From positions 14,384,001 to 14,448,000 of the forward strand of contig OZ316892.1 in the NCBI GenBank assembly GCA_973895155.1: a DNA stretch of 64,000 bases, given 5' to 3'. The position numbers and the translations under genes are program-made. The DNA comes from Marsupella aquatica. Taxonomy: Eukaryota > Marchantiophyta. The notes under the pieces were generated by a model. The model did not search any database. It saw only the letters and a program-made list of their open reading frames with translations, and was not told where the DNA came from. Each line of letters starts with the position of its first letter. The stretch's first letter is position 1. Shown here one piece after another: positions 37,447 through 47,960 of the stretch.

Positions 37447-40400
37447 CTAACTACGGGTCTGCGGAACGCCAATTTCACACAAGTACTCCACGAATTCATC
37501 AATCAAGTACGGCCATGCTCCTTCAGCATCATAGTTGTTTAGCGATGCATCGATTGTCTGCATAGAAAACACATCAAACAGGTGCAAGTGCAAATGTCCA
37601 TAAAGAAAGATTCCTGTACTGCCCAAGAATAATCAGCAGCAGAACACTAGCCTTGCGGCACCTTCACACACAGTTTACATCAACAACATGATGTGAAACT
37701 CTTAGGGTAGAGTACCGTTTCTACCCCAGCACTTGCAGGCAATGATCCTTATGGGTACTCAGAGCTGTGCATTTCGGCAAGTAGAACATGAAGCATACGT
37801 TCAATAGCGTACTACAGAGTATTTAGAACAAATACTTACCAAAGACAATTTCAATAAAATCCGTAAAACTCTCAACAAACAAAGACATTCTGTCACACAT
37901 CAAATTAACGTAAGACACCAAATTGATTTGATGGTACAGCAATTCTAAAAGCTCATCGCGAACAACAACTTGAATGTACGTACTCACCCTAGAGAACTCC
38001 AGGAGCTGTGACCAAGTGTCCTTAGAGATGGCCTTGTTGTGCTTGGCCTGCAGATACAAGGGGAAAGTTTATATTGGCGGATGTTAATGAGCATTCCCAG
38101 TTCATTACAGGTGTACAAGCTGATAAATCCCCTTTCGAGCTCTGTTGAGATACTAAAGTTTGCAAACCATTTACAAGAAAAGCTCCTTTAGGCTCACTTG
38201 TAAGAATTGACACCAATACTCCACCAATGCCCAAGATCGCTCGGCAAAAAGCAATCTCCACATTCCCAAAGCTGTGTCTAGTGCAAGCGATTTCTGTCCC
38301 TGATAGAAAGTTCCGTAACAGTTGTCAGAATTTTGTTAAATGCCACGGGAGTAAGGACTAACGTTATTACGGCGAAACAGGCACCCTGTTGTGTTCCTGG
38401 AACGGGAAAATAAAAGTTTTTCAAGACTTAAATTACAAGTAAGGTCTACAAATATTAATTAAATTCTTGATCAACACAAGAACTCCTGAAACAAAGACTA
38501 TACCTTTTCTTTGGCCCAAGCAAAGGCAAAGTTGTAGATCTCTCGAAATTTATCTGCATCTCAAGACAATCGAGATATCTTTCAACGATTCATGCAGGAA
38601 AAAGTACTCAAAATGTATTCTTAAGTGATCTGGCCCAAATATACCCTTCTCCACGGCACATGTCTCAAGTCCTCGGTTTTGCCCTTGCAAGACCCGGGTC
38701 AACAGCTGCATGGCCCCAGTACCCTTGGTCTATGGATACAATACATCACTTCTTTAGTGCATCAGATTGGTCCAAACACGAGAAAATGTGAGAGGAACAA
38801 AGAGAATACTTAGGAAATTCTGTCCACATCGTAAGAGCTACTTGCTGTAACATTAAGTTTAGCAGCGCTGATATCATCGAGCGGAGAGACAAAAATTTAA
38901 AAAATGTAAGACATAGACAAGGTATAAGAATTAAAGGGTCTGGGAATGAATTTGACAAGGAAATGTACATGAGAATAGACGGGTACACTTTGGCAAGATC
39001 TGCCAGAGGCCCACAGCAAGGTCAGCAATTCACAAAATTTGCCAGCCTCACTCATCCCATGACCAAGATCCGTGGACAAGCGATGCAAGCACCAGACTAT
39101 TGATTGTGCCTTCAACCATCTTTGCCCTTATCATTACCTCTATGTTTATGACGAAAATCTGATGACCCTCTCGGTAAGAATGATGCCTAAAAGGCAAGCA
39201 CTGAAGAAACCTTTATAGATGAAAACGCATTAGGGACAACAACCACCCCGAGGTTCAATCACTGCATATCAAGTGTGTCAAAGCTTAGGTCACATACGTT
39301 CATCTTTGAGCTCCGCTCGCAAGGAGGGAAGCAAATATTTCAGCTTATCAATAGAATCCACTCTGCCAGGCATGGAGCAACTGATCAGACAATGCATACT
39401 GAAACATCGTGTCGGCCAGATTCGTACATAATCGAGCTAAAAAACAAGGTGATACAATACAAGTACTGTCAACCCATCGATGTCTTTCCCTGTGAACATA
39501 CCCAAGCGTCTGCAGTCCTCCAACGAACTCTTGTCTTGAAAATTCACACATTGTAGCTGCTTTCATATGCCACGAAATAACCAACTACAAAGACAATCAC
39601 AAACAGAGTCAGAACAGTTCCCGCGGACAAGTCTTTAATCCATAATTCATTACACCAGAAGCATTACAAGTGGTGGGTTCCATATATCTTCTCAATAATA
39701 TGCACAAACACAGCTTGCAGACATCTGCACATTCCCGACAACAAAGACAATCTACGTGTTAATATAGGGTTTCTAAATAATTGACCAACTTAATGCTCAA
39801 TCGGTTTCAAAGTCTTGTCCATTGAAAGCCAAATTAAAATTACCATGACGACGTCCCCCGGATCAGTTTGCAAATCCTCACAGAACAAGGAGACGCCATC
39901 AACCAATACCATATCACAATATGGATCTGCAAAACGAATTAGGTCAGTGACACTGTCCCAGGAGCACCTTTTCATGTGCCCGACATTTATCAGTTAAAGC
40001 TTAAATCAGAGCCCAGATGAATGTAATTGTGGGAGCCACCTAGTTCCTTCAAACCGGCCAGTTGAAGTAGCTCAGGCTGTCCCTCTAAAGACTCTTACCT
40101 TTGTACCGCATATAAAGCTCTTCCAAATGCCGTGGGTCTGTAGTTGGTCTAGCAGGTGGTTGATTGTAGAAGAATTCGAAAGCCCCTTCCAGATTCCAGT
40201 CACTAGCTTTTAATGCAGCTAAAGCAGCCTTTTCGCTACAACTGTAGTTCATCAAAATTTCGTTAGCTCAATGACCTGAAGTGCGAGTAAACTGCAAGAA
40301 CTATTGAAAGAAATGGGCAACGAAGATGAGAGGCTTTCCAAAAAGATGTAAGCTTGAGGGACCTCTATATTCGAGTTCTGACCTCCACAGCTGGCATGAT

Positions 40401-40830
40401 ACTCTCAGACCCAGCCAAAGTAAGACGAGATGACTAGCATGTTATGCTCTTAGGGAAGAGAGTGAGCTTACTTTGCTCCTGCGATGCTCATGAACTGATG
40501 GACCTTGTCCCGATTCCCTCGCCCAAGTTTATTCTGCCACATGACAGGAGGAAATTGAATCAGCAATGATAACGGATTTCCACCTTGAAGAAGTAGACTG
40601 CAAAGCTGGCATGCCGAAGCAGAGGACGATCGACGACCACAGAAGTTCAACGAGAGAAAAATTGTAGCCACTTCATGCACGCCCGCGCGTAGGCAGGGGT
40701 TTGGAAGTTCCAAATAAACCCTACTATGTAATTTTCCATAGAAATCACTTGAGGATAAGCACACTTCCCTCGTTGCATACGCATACAATTAATAGAGATA
40801 AACCAACAAGCGAACGAGACGACTCACCAT
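37447..40830 (-). CDS. DCN1-like protein (defective in cullin neddylation)
   Basis: Ten coding segments keep phase and give 253 residues: 40828-40830, 40472-40533, 40099-40241, 39844-39926, 39502-39584, 39298-39362, 38504-38553, 38198-38299, 37988-38047, 37447-37557. The N-terminus (M, then NKLGRGNRDKVHQFMSIAGA, SEKAALAALKASDWNLEGAF, FFYNQP) is the UBA-like domain of DCN1 proteins. The rest is the PONY/DUF298 cullin-binding domain: DPYCDMVLVDGVSLFCEDL, LVISWHMKAATMCEFSRQEF, IDKLKYLLPSLRAELKDE, KFREIYNFAFAWAKEKGQ, LALDTALGMWRLLFAERSWA, DEFVEYLCEIG. DCN1 proteins act as scaffold E3s that help RBX1 and UBC12 attach NEDD8/RUB to cullins. Length matches the family. The start codon stands alone on its exon (ATG|GTGAGT), which fits because the next exon begins at family residue 2. 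Confidence 0.92.
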
Positions 40831-41699
40831 CGTGAAAGCTAGTAAGGGAACCTCGAACGCTTATTTCAACTCTGTTCTTAGTTTTCCTCCTCTGTTACAG
40901 CAGATTCCAGTCACTATTTCTCGCAACTCCTCGGGCAACTCCGGCTGCGTCTCTCACCATCGTCCGTCCAGTCAAACCGAGGCCCGCCAGCCAGCCCGCC
41001 CGTCACGCACTTATCATGTTCCTGCTTCTTTCTTGTTCCCTTCAGCTGCCATTCATGTCACCTAAACCTCATCTCATCTCATCTCATCTCATTCGTCCAA
41101 TCGCCTCCCAAGCATTCCGGCCCCAAAGCCCTTGCTACACGGCCAACCTTAAACACGAAACGCACTCTGCAATCTACCACTTCTTGTCCTGATTCATATC
41201 CGCCACGACCTGTGGCAATCCCTCGGACACTCCCACTTCCCTCCTTTCTCTCCGTCGTTCCCCCCCTTGCTGCTCCTCGTGCGCCACCACCCAATGCGTC
41301 GTGACGCATACGTACCATGCGAGATGGAGCGCATAAAAGCTCGAAGAGCGGAAATGAAAATTTCTCCAATCCTTGAAACTACTACTACACTTGCGGAAAG
41401 CGGTAGCAGGAATGCACGAAGAACACCCACCCTCTTGCTCGGACCGAATAATGAACACCTCCCCACCACCGCAAATCTGTTCTCACGCAGCGCTCGAAAG
41501 AGTTCCTTGACGGACGAATGGAATGACCACTGGATTGCTACTGCGTACATGGTGTGTGCACTGTGCAGTAGTAGTACTGTGGAAGGGACGGGTGTGTGGA
41601 TGCACAGTTGTAAATGCCATTCCGGTTTGCGCACGACCTCGCTAAACCTTAATTGTTTATCATGTTAAGTAAATTTCCCCCTCCCTCTTCCTTCCCATT
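40831..41699. promoter_or_regulatory. 5' flank of the DCN1-like gene
   Basis: This region upstream of the minus-strand ATG should hold the promoter and 5' UTR. It includes five CTCAT units at about 41068-41092 and C-rich stretches on the plus strand. Overlapping open frames at 41079-41668 lack any motif and disagree between strands, so I do not call a gene. Confidence 0.35.
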
Positions 41700-42065
41700 A
41701 TTGGGTTCCTTTGCCTTTTGGGACCGGGTCTCAGAGGTCTCCTGGTATGGTCTTTTAGTCTTTTGGCACTGTGGTATATATAGTTGGTGAATTAGTAGTA
41801 ATGCTTTGCCTTTAAAACCCTGCCTCCAGGTATGGCATTTTTGTCTTGGCACTATTTTATTTATAGTTTGGTCTTGTAGTCTGTCTTGGCACTATTTTAT
41901 TCATAGTTTGGTCTTGTAGTCTGTCTTGGCACTATTTTATTTATAGTTTGGTCTTGTAGTCTTTTGGCACTGCGTTATATATAGTTAGTAAACTAGTAAT
42001 GCTTTGCCTTTGGGACCCTGCCCCCGGCATGGCGTTTTTGTTTTTTGGCACTTGATATATATAGT
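41700..42065 (+). repeat. Repeat family A with 40-bp tandem array x3
   Basis: Sequence built from phrases such as CTTTTGGCACTGTGGTATAT, ATAGTTAGTAAACTAGTAAT and GCTTTGCCTTTGGGACCC. In the middle a 40-bp unit (TGTCTTGGCACTATTTTAT...) is repeated three times at 41842, 41882 and 41922. The same vocabulary recurs at 48520-48800 on the far side of the transposon. Confidence 0.85.
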
Positions 42066-42191
42066 TTGGTCATTACGGACCCCCATGGGAAGCTCATTGC
42101 AAAATCCATGGAAGCATGTGTAGCCACAACATCAGCAATACTGGTCCCAGACAATAACAGTTACTTATGCAAGAAGAACCCAACATGACTA
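42066..42191 (+). repeat. Dispersed repeat family B, left part of interrupted copy
   Basis: It begins CATTACGGACCCCCATGGGA and runs through GCAAAATCC.TGGAAGCATG to CCCAACATGACTA, where the transposon starts. The copy resumes at 47973. An uninterrupted paralogue is at 62935-63430. Confidence 0.8.
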
Positions 42192-42223
42192 CCGTCTTCC
42201 CCCGAACACAGCGCCCGGGCGCT
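42192..42223 (+). repeat. Left terminal inverted repeat
   Basis: 32 bp, starting CCGTCTTCCCCC and ending in the perfect 14-bp palindrome AGCGCCCGGGCGCT (42210-42223). It matches the right end in inverted orientation at 31 of 32 positions, preceded by the TA target duplication. Confidence 0.95.
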
Positions 42224-42380
42224 ATATTCGAATAGTGGGCCAAGGGGCGCTATATTCGAATAGTGAGCCCAGGGCGTTGTGTTCGAGTTTTGAGACTCTG
42301 TTTATGATTTTTTAGCATGTGGCGTTGTGTTTGAATTGTGGCGTTGTGCTCGAATTGTGGCGTTGTGCTCGAATTTAGGC
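42221..42380 (+). repeat. Left subterminal repeat array
   Basis: Short units related to the terminal repeat: GCGCTATATTCGAATAGTG twice, then GCGTTGTGTTCGAG, GCGTTGTGTTTGAATTGTG and GCGTTGTGCTCGAATT twice. The shared core GCG-TTGTG-TTCGAA is the reverse complement of the TTCGAACACAGCGC units at the right end. They are likely transposase-binding sites, by analogy with subterminal motifs of other DNA transposons. Confidence 0.75.
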
Positions 42381-42885
42381 ATTATATGAATTTGGGGTAT
42401 AAGCTGGAATTATAGGATACAACCAATGTGTTAGAGATAAGTGTTAAATTGGGAAAATGTAGCTACTTTAAACACTGAAATGCAACAAGTCATGGGTAGT
42501 CTAGAACAAATTAATAAGACCTTACAAACCATGCAAAAAATTGCCCAAGTCAACATTATCACTTGATAAACATATAATTATGTAAAACATATTTAATTAT
42601 GACATATTTGTAGTTCCAAAAGGTCACTATTGTGAACAACATAATTTACAACATAAACACAAGTGTTCAATTGCCTCAAAAGAGATACATTTTTGTATGG
42701 AAGCATCATGAACACACAAAATGAAGTCAAAATGCTTGGACAAGTTCACCTTGTGTACCTATGAGAGTTACAAAGTTTTACTCTCTTTGAAGAACCAGTC
42801 CTAATATCCATCTCATAACTCTCATAGTGACACAAGGAACACATGCCCAAGAAGGTTGTCACCCAACAAGGATGATGTGCATGCA

Positions 42886-44885
42886 CTACATCAACCTTTC
42901 ATTCAGCTGAACACAAAAGTAATTCCTTGTTCGTGCTAAATGAACTTGCTTGACAGGATCCTCCACCTTGTACACAAAATTTTGGATGATCTTGTTGTCA
43001 AGGTTCACTTCCGTGAGCTCAATCTCCCACTCCTCCAAGTTTGAAGCTGCAAACACTGCCAAGGTACCTGCCACCATTTCTCCACTTACCATGTCAGCTG
43101 CAGCATCATCATCATCAAAAATGTCATCAAGATCAGGACACAGCGACATGTGCACCACCAGCTTTATGACATAGGTGTCAAGGTATTCGTCCACATCACT
43201 TCCGTGTATACCCTTGCAACGAAGAAGGCATCTGAACAAAGAGTAATCCTCTTCAGGACAAAACCATGTAGGTGGCTCGATGACGAGAGTGGGATGCAAT
43301 TCTTCACTCTCCTGCAGTACATGCCCATACTGTTCATTCCATTCAGCTAAGTCCAAGTCTGCTGCATACAAAGCTCTTAGTGGCGGATGTAGGTTTTCCA
43401 CTGCAAATTGTGAGCTGGGCACCAAGCCACAAACCTGACAACACAAGAAGCATCAACTTAATTAGGATTCACTATAAAATATTTGCCAAATGTTTCCACA
43501 TAAAATGTTTGTACATACAAATAATGTCAAAACTTCTCCACCTTACCCTAAATGCATTTGCCACGTCCTGTTTTTGACATTTTCCAATCCATGAAAGTGC
43601 CCATTCTGCCACCATCTTGGCAGCCGGAACTTTAGGGTTTCCTGCAGTTGTCTGAAAATTTGGATCAATTAAGGCATCTGCAATGTAAGTGTCATATTGT
43701 GTTGCATAATCTGCCTGATAGCTCCGGTTCACTGCAACATCAAGAGGCTACAAGAGGGAGGTCAAATTTTCCGGCACAATCCGCACAAACACATTGTAGT
43801 CCTCCAGTACCTTTGCATGTGCCTTGGGCCACTTCAAGTGGGGACCATATGCGTCAATGATGTATAGAGTGGGCTCCCGGTAGAATTGGGTCTCACCTCG
43901 CTTCATCTCTGTTTCATTGAAGTGTTCCCAACATATCCGTTCATTCCACATACCTGCATAGTATAAAACCCACGGTCAATAATTACAAAAGAGTTTGTTT
44001 ACTGGCAACCCTAAAAAAGTCATGAAAATTACAAAAGAGAAGCTTAGTTTGCAAGATAATAGATATTGAAAAAATATACCTGTCTGGTTCACATCGACAA
44101 ACACGCCCAACGGGACTTCAGGTTTATTCTTCCTCTTTGAGATGAGGATGTGTGGTTTCAAATGCTTGCCTTCTCCTGTGATGGAAAAGCTATGGTGAAT
44201 CGTTTGTGGCTGGTACCACCCTTTGTCATCATCACCGTCCGAATGCCTCTGGTAGCAATAGTTGACTTTGGCTCAGTCTCATAGTACCGCGGAACCTGAT
44301 CCATGTTGATAATGTTTTTGGGCTTAATTTTGTTAGTGTCAATCAATTCTTGGCACTCTTGAATGAATGCCCGGCACAAATCAACAGCATTCTCTGGTAG
44401 CTTGCAATCTGTTGTGTGTCTCCTTGACACCAGGTTGTGTTGCTTCTTGAACCTATCCAACCAACCTGTTGACGCTTTAAATGTCGCGAGCTCCTCATTT
44501 GCTGTGCTGGCAGCCATCCTCTCGGCAATCTTCAAGGCCATCTTGGCGATGTACATGTTCTTCACCCTCAATCCCTTCTCATTCCGTGCCAGGATCCAAG
44601 TGTGAAGCTCCTCCTCCATTCCGAGCAGCAATGGTCTCCGTCCACCTCCCCTTAACCGGCGTGATTTCCGGGTTAAGATCTTATCGTCCTTAAGAGAGGC
44701 TTGCAACTGTGCCCTCTTCTCATACCACCCTCTCAAAGCAGACCGGGGCACTCCAAATTTTTTGTTGAGTGCCACAAAGCCTTGCCCTTTGATGTGAGGG
44801 TTGTATTCCCGAATCACATCCAACTTGAACTTAAGAGAATAAGTTCGTCGCTTCTCATTTGCTGTCCCACGGGGATGTCTCGCCA
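42886..44885 (-). pseudogene. Pogo/Tigger-like CENP-B/DDE transposase, inactivated
   Basis: Three exons (about 44080-44885, 43547-43953, 42886-43434) encode roughly 587 residues. The start MARHPRGTANEKRRTYSLKF opens a psq/Brk-like helix-turn-helix (FKLDVIREYN, KKFGVPRSALRGWYEKR). A CENP-B-type domain follows (MEEELHTWILARNEKG, STGWLDRFKKQHNLVSRRHT). The DDE core then shows INMDQVPRYYE (first Asp), LYIIDAYGPHLKW (second Asp) and PLDVAVNRSY (third Asp). An acidic tail includes DDIFDDDDAAADM. Such transposases cut and paste elements at TA. Two lesions are visible. A one-base loss in the T-run of the coding strand (plus 44185-44188) shifts frame just after RFTIAF. A TAG replaces the Gln codon right before the third catalytic Asp (plus 43745-43747). 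Introns are otherwise clean. The copy therefore looks recently disabled. Confidence 0.88.
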
Positions 44886-45139
44886 TAGCTGCCACTGCAA
44901 AAGAAAATACCATCTATCAAATGAATGGCAGGGGCGACAACCTCCTGCACATAGCACTTTTAACCCTGCCTGCAAGGGTTAAGTCGACAAAGGCATGAAA
45001 TTCAACGAGAGAGTGGTCAGCTGTGCTTGTGAGCATTTTTGGCAAAGCTATTGTACATTCGACTACCATCTGGCCTTCATAAGGATTCACAGAGTCCCCA
45101 GTTTGGAGGATTTGACCTAAGGAAAGAGATCGTGGACAA

Positions 45140-45350
45140 TATATTCTCCCACTCTCCCACTCTCCCACTCGATCGACTGTCAACTACTCCCACTCGATCG
45201 ACTGTCAACTAAATCCACTCGATTGACTATCCCACTCGATCGAATGTCAACCAAATCCACTCTCCCACTCGATCGATTGTCAACTACTGACTATCAAATG
45301 TCAGTCTCCCACTCACTATCGACTATCAATCCCACTCAAGTATCGAGTAT
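45140..45350. repeat. TCCCACTCGATCGA-type tandem repeat in the transposon
   Basis: Irregular tandem units of CTCCCACTCGATCGACTGTC and variants (AACTACTCCCACTCGATCG, AACTAAATCCACTCGATTG) fill this stretch. They lie upstream of the transposase start, between it and the captured cargo. They may mark the internal junction where host DNA was joined. Confidence 0.8.
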
Positions 45351-45628
45351 CGATCGACGACTATTGACAGAGGAAAGACGGGAGGAAAGACGGGAGGGAT
45401 GAGAAGGAATTGGATGGGAATTAACATCAAATGCCAGACCGACGATTGATTGATACTGTTCTCTTCGACAAATCGTAAGCTCGAGAGGAATTGTGTAAAG
45501 TCATTCTCGTGCTGGTGCTACTGCTGATACTGCTACCTCGGGATAGAACTGGACGGGATCGGATCACGTGACGAGACAAGACGAGTCAACGGGGTACTGG
45601 GAGGAGGAGAGAAGGTTGTGTGGGGCGA

Positions 45629-45860
45629 TTATGGAGATTTGGAGCAGGAGGTAGGAGAGGCAGAGGAAAACACAGCGTGAGAAAGACAAAGAGCGAGAGA
45701 AAGGAACGGAGGAGGAGGAGGAAGGGCATTGGTGGACAGGGATCTTGGGAAGGTGTGGATTATATTAGGGAGGAGGAGAAGTAGGACAAGGAGCGGGATG
45801 AGGAGAGGCAAGAGGAGCAGGTGGAGGAAAGGAAAACTAGGAAAGGAGGGAATTGATTGA
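45629..45860. repeat. Purine-rich (GGA)n-like tract
   Basis: Almost uninterrupted GA-rich plus-strand sequence, including GGAGGAGGAGGAAGG and GAGGAGAGGCAAGAGGAGCA. It lies directly upstream of the NAA30-like exon. It may be the 5' UTR or promoter that came with that exon, since GA-rich leaders are common in plants. Any coding frame here is low-complexity and not supported. Confidence 0.6.
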
Positions 45861-45942
45861 TTTGGACAGAGGTTGGTCGATTTCAAGGAGCACCCGGAGG
45901 AGCATTGGAGTTGGAGCATTGGAGTTGGAGCATTCTGTTCCT

Positions 45943-46116
45943 ATGGAGGGTGAGTCCCCCAATATCAGTGGGAATGGCACTATCAATTACACTTCCTATG
46001 GAGACGAGACCGAGTTGGATTGCATCATGGCTCTTATTGATAAAGAACTGTCGGAGCCTTACTCCATTTTCGCGTATCGCTACTTCATAACCCTTTGGCC
46101 GCATCTTCGCTTTATG
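45943..46116 (+). pseudogene. NAA30/MAK3-like N-acetyltransferase, first exon only
   Basis: An ATG at 45943 opens 58 codons that end at a good donor, TTTATG|GTTAGT. The peptide contains NYTSYGDETELDCIMALIDK, ELSEPYSIFAYRYFITLWPH and LRFM. This is the strongly conserved start of NAA30 (MAK3), the catalytic subunit of the NatC N-terminal acetyltransferase (YVSYG...ELSEPYSIFTYRYF...WPQL in relatives, from memory). The acetyl-CoA-binding half (the Q/RxxGxG/A region) is absent, and I found no further NAA30 exon downstream within the element. It is therefore a fragment, lying entirely between the transposon ends and on the strand opposite the transposase. Capture of a host exon with its leader and splice donor is the simplest reading. 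Confidence 0.8.
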
Positions 46117-46922
46117 GTTAGTACTGACCTCTTGGACATCCTTTCCCTCAATTATCGTGGTATCCATTTCAAAAATGTCTCTCCTGATATAGAAATGTCA
46201 GCACTCGACTATCAACCATGAAGACCAGGACTGTAAGTGTATATGTAGGGGCCAGCCAGGCTTGAAGGTATGAACAATTTGCACAAGAATGAGTGACAGC
46301 ACTAACCAGTTCTTGTCCTTCACTCTTGATGTTCTCAGCCAGGAAGGAGGCAGTCGAACGATGAGCTGACGACCATGAATGATAAGCAATGTTTCTACAT
46401 GGCTTCGATCCTTGCTGCAACAAAGCAATGCACAGAGGCGTTAGTGTCAATCAAGTAACCTGGACATCAGCGAGCTGCAAACGATTCACAAGTTCTATTT
46501 CACTGAAGTTTCTAATATGATTTTTGGTGAAAGCTCAAAAATTTGTTTGTGCAAAAGGGAGACATTGTATTTTGCAAGCTGCAGTGATGATTAAGAAGCG
46601 TGGAGCGATGGGGTAACCCAATCAATGTCAATTCAATGTCAGGTTTGCCACTTACCCCTCCTGTACGTTGCAGCTGTTCGGGCTGCCTTCTCTCCATAGC
46701 CAAAGACTCTCGAGTTCCCGATGTTTACTCAAGGCAGCCTCTTGATTTTGTGACGGAGCGAGAATGGTGGTATTGTTTTGTCTATTTTCAAAGTTTGTCT
46801 CTTTTGGACCAATCGATCACAACGCCCCTTTGCAAAGTGGTGGGAGCAACCTTCTCAAAGTGGCGGGGGCAAGGTGCCTCATTGTTCATTTCTCAATTTG
46901 TAATGCTTGTTTGCTGTTGGCG

Positions 46923-47492
46923 ATGGCAGAGAAGAGTAAGAACGCACAGATTGATGTGTTGGCGGGAATGGAGTCTACGGCAGACATTGAGTGCATTCCT
47001 GAGAAAGAGATTGAGGCAAACACCAAGCTGGAGTCAAATGTTGAGATGGAGGCTAATTTCACTCAGCTGGAGCCAAATGCTGATCCTGACGTCCAAACTG
47101 AGATGGATGCACTGGCTCGTGCATTTGAGAAGACAAGAGACACATTCGAGGGCATGTATGCACTAATGATTCCTAACGAATTCAGCCCAGGACGATTTGA
47201 TTTATTGAAGCAAAGATTTCTTCAATGCGGAGGTTCCATTTGTTACCGGTTTAGTTCAATGACGACGCATGTGATTGCCAAGAATTGGCAGACGATTTTG
47301 GCAAAGTATGAATGGGGGACTGTGGAGTTTTACTACTGGAGTGGGAGAGTGAAGTTCGTCAGCTTTGATTGGATCAGTGCATGTCTCTCTGTGAGGAAGC
47401 CGGTACCCACAGAAGATTTTGATTTGTATCTTCTTGATAGCTTCACGGAGTTCTCTCCATCACCACAGCCAGCCAAGAAAGTCAGGAGATAA
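46923..47492 (+). CDS. BRCT-domain protein carried inside the transposon
   Basis: An intact 189-codon frame from ATG 46923 (MAEKSKNAQIDVLAGMEST) to TAA 47492; an in-frame ATG at 46764 would add 53 residues. The N-terminal third is acidic (IEANTKLESNVEMEANFTQL). The C-terminal 110 residues form a single BRCT domain: PNEFSPGRFDLLKQRFLQCG, G.ICYRFSSMTTHVIAKN, and VKFVSFDWISACLSVRKPVP with the hallmark Gly-Gly, THVI and Trp-x3-Cys positions. A basic tail (AKKVRR) ends it. BRCT domains bind phosphoproteins or DNA ends in repair; the spacing resembles the BRCT of DNA polymerase lambda, but that is an impression. It sits wholly between the TIRs, convergent with the transposase. It has no stop or frameshift, unlike its neighbour. 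It could be captured host sequence or a long-term accessory gene of the element. Confidence 0.78.
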   Translation: MAEKSKNAQIDVLAGMESTADIECIPEKEIEANTKLESNVEMEANFTQLEPNADPDVQTEMDALARAFEKTRDTFEGMYALMIPNEFSPGRFDLLKQRFLQCGGSICYRFSSMTTHVIAKNWQTILAKYEWGTVEFYYWSGRVKFVSFDWISACLSVRKPVPTEDFDLYLLDSFTEFSPSPQPAKKVRR

Positions 47493-47775
47493 GTTACAGT
47501 AGGGGTTGAGATTGAGGATCATAGTTTGATTTGTGCCGCAGTGCGATTGCGCCTGGATGTATTGATTTGCACACTATATAAAGTTCCAAAGTGCCACTTA
47601 ATTTAATGGAGTATGTCTGGGCCATACTGTCGTTCGCAACATTCTAGAAAAGCTGTGAGAGTTGTCGACAGCTTCTATTTGCTTCCACAGCCTCGAACAT
47701 CCTGTCGACTATTGCGCCCACTCGAACCTATCTTCAACGAGCTTCTATTGCTCAGGCCGTATTAGCTAAGGGCCC

Positions 47776-47960
47776 AGGGGGTCCCCCGAACACAGTGACA
47801 TCCCCCCCCGAACACAGCGACATCCCCGAACACAGAGCCAAGTTCGAACACAGCGCCCGGGCGTTGTGTAAAATTGACGTTGTGTTCGAAGAAAAGGAAC
47901 CTTTTTACACCAGGACCCAAAAATTGAAACTTTCGAACACAGCGCCCGGGCGCTGTGTTT
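47776..47960 (+). repeat. Right subterminal repeat array
   Basis: Five units of the type (CC)CGAACACAG: at about 47783, 47808, 47826, 47847 and 47934. Two of them extend to CGAACACAGCGCCCGGGCG as in the terminal repeat. One reverse unit GACGTTGTGTTCGAAG occurs near 47877. They mirror the left array and are likely transposase-binding sites. Confidence 0.75.

Noticed and set aside
41842-41961. CRISPR-like regular repeats
   Set aside because: Units are directly abutting without spacers and lie in a plant nuclear context; this is a tandem repeat.
44190-44200. An intron to explain the transposase frame change
   Set aside because: The similarity continues without a gap across the T-run; no donor-acceptor pair fits, and a single-base indel is enough.
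45943-46116. NAA30 fragment as the start of a functional host gene
   Set aside because: It lies between the transposon ends, and no exon for the acetyl-CoA-binding half was found downstream within the element.
46169-46450. Minus-strand frame inside the transposon (YHSWSSAHRSTASFLAE)
   Set aside because: It looks somewhat protein-like and might be another captured piece, but I do not recognise it and it has no clear exon borders.
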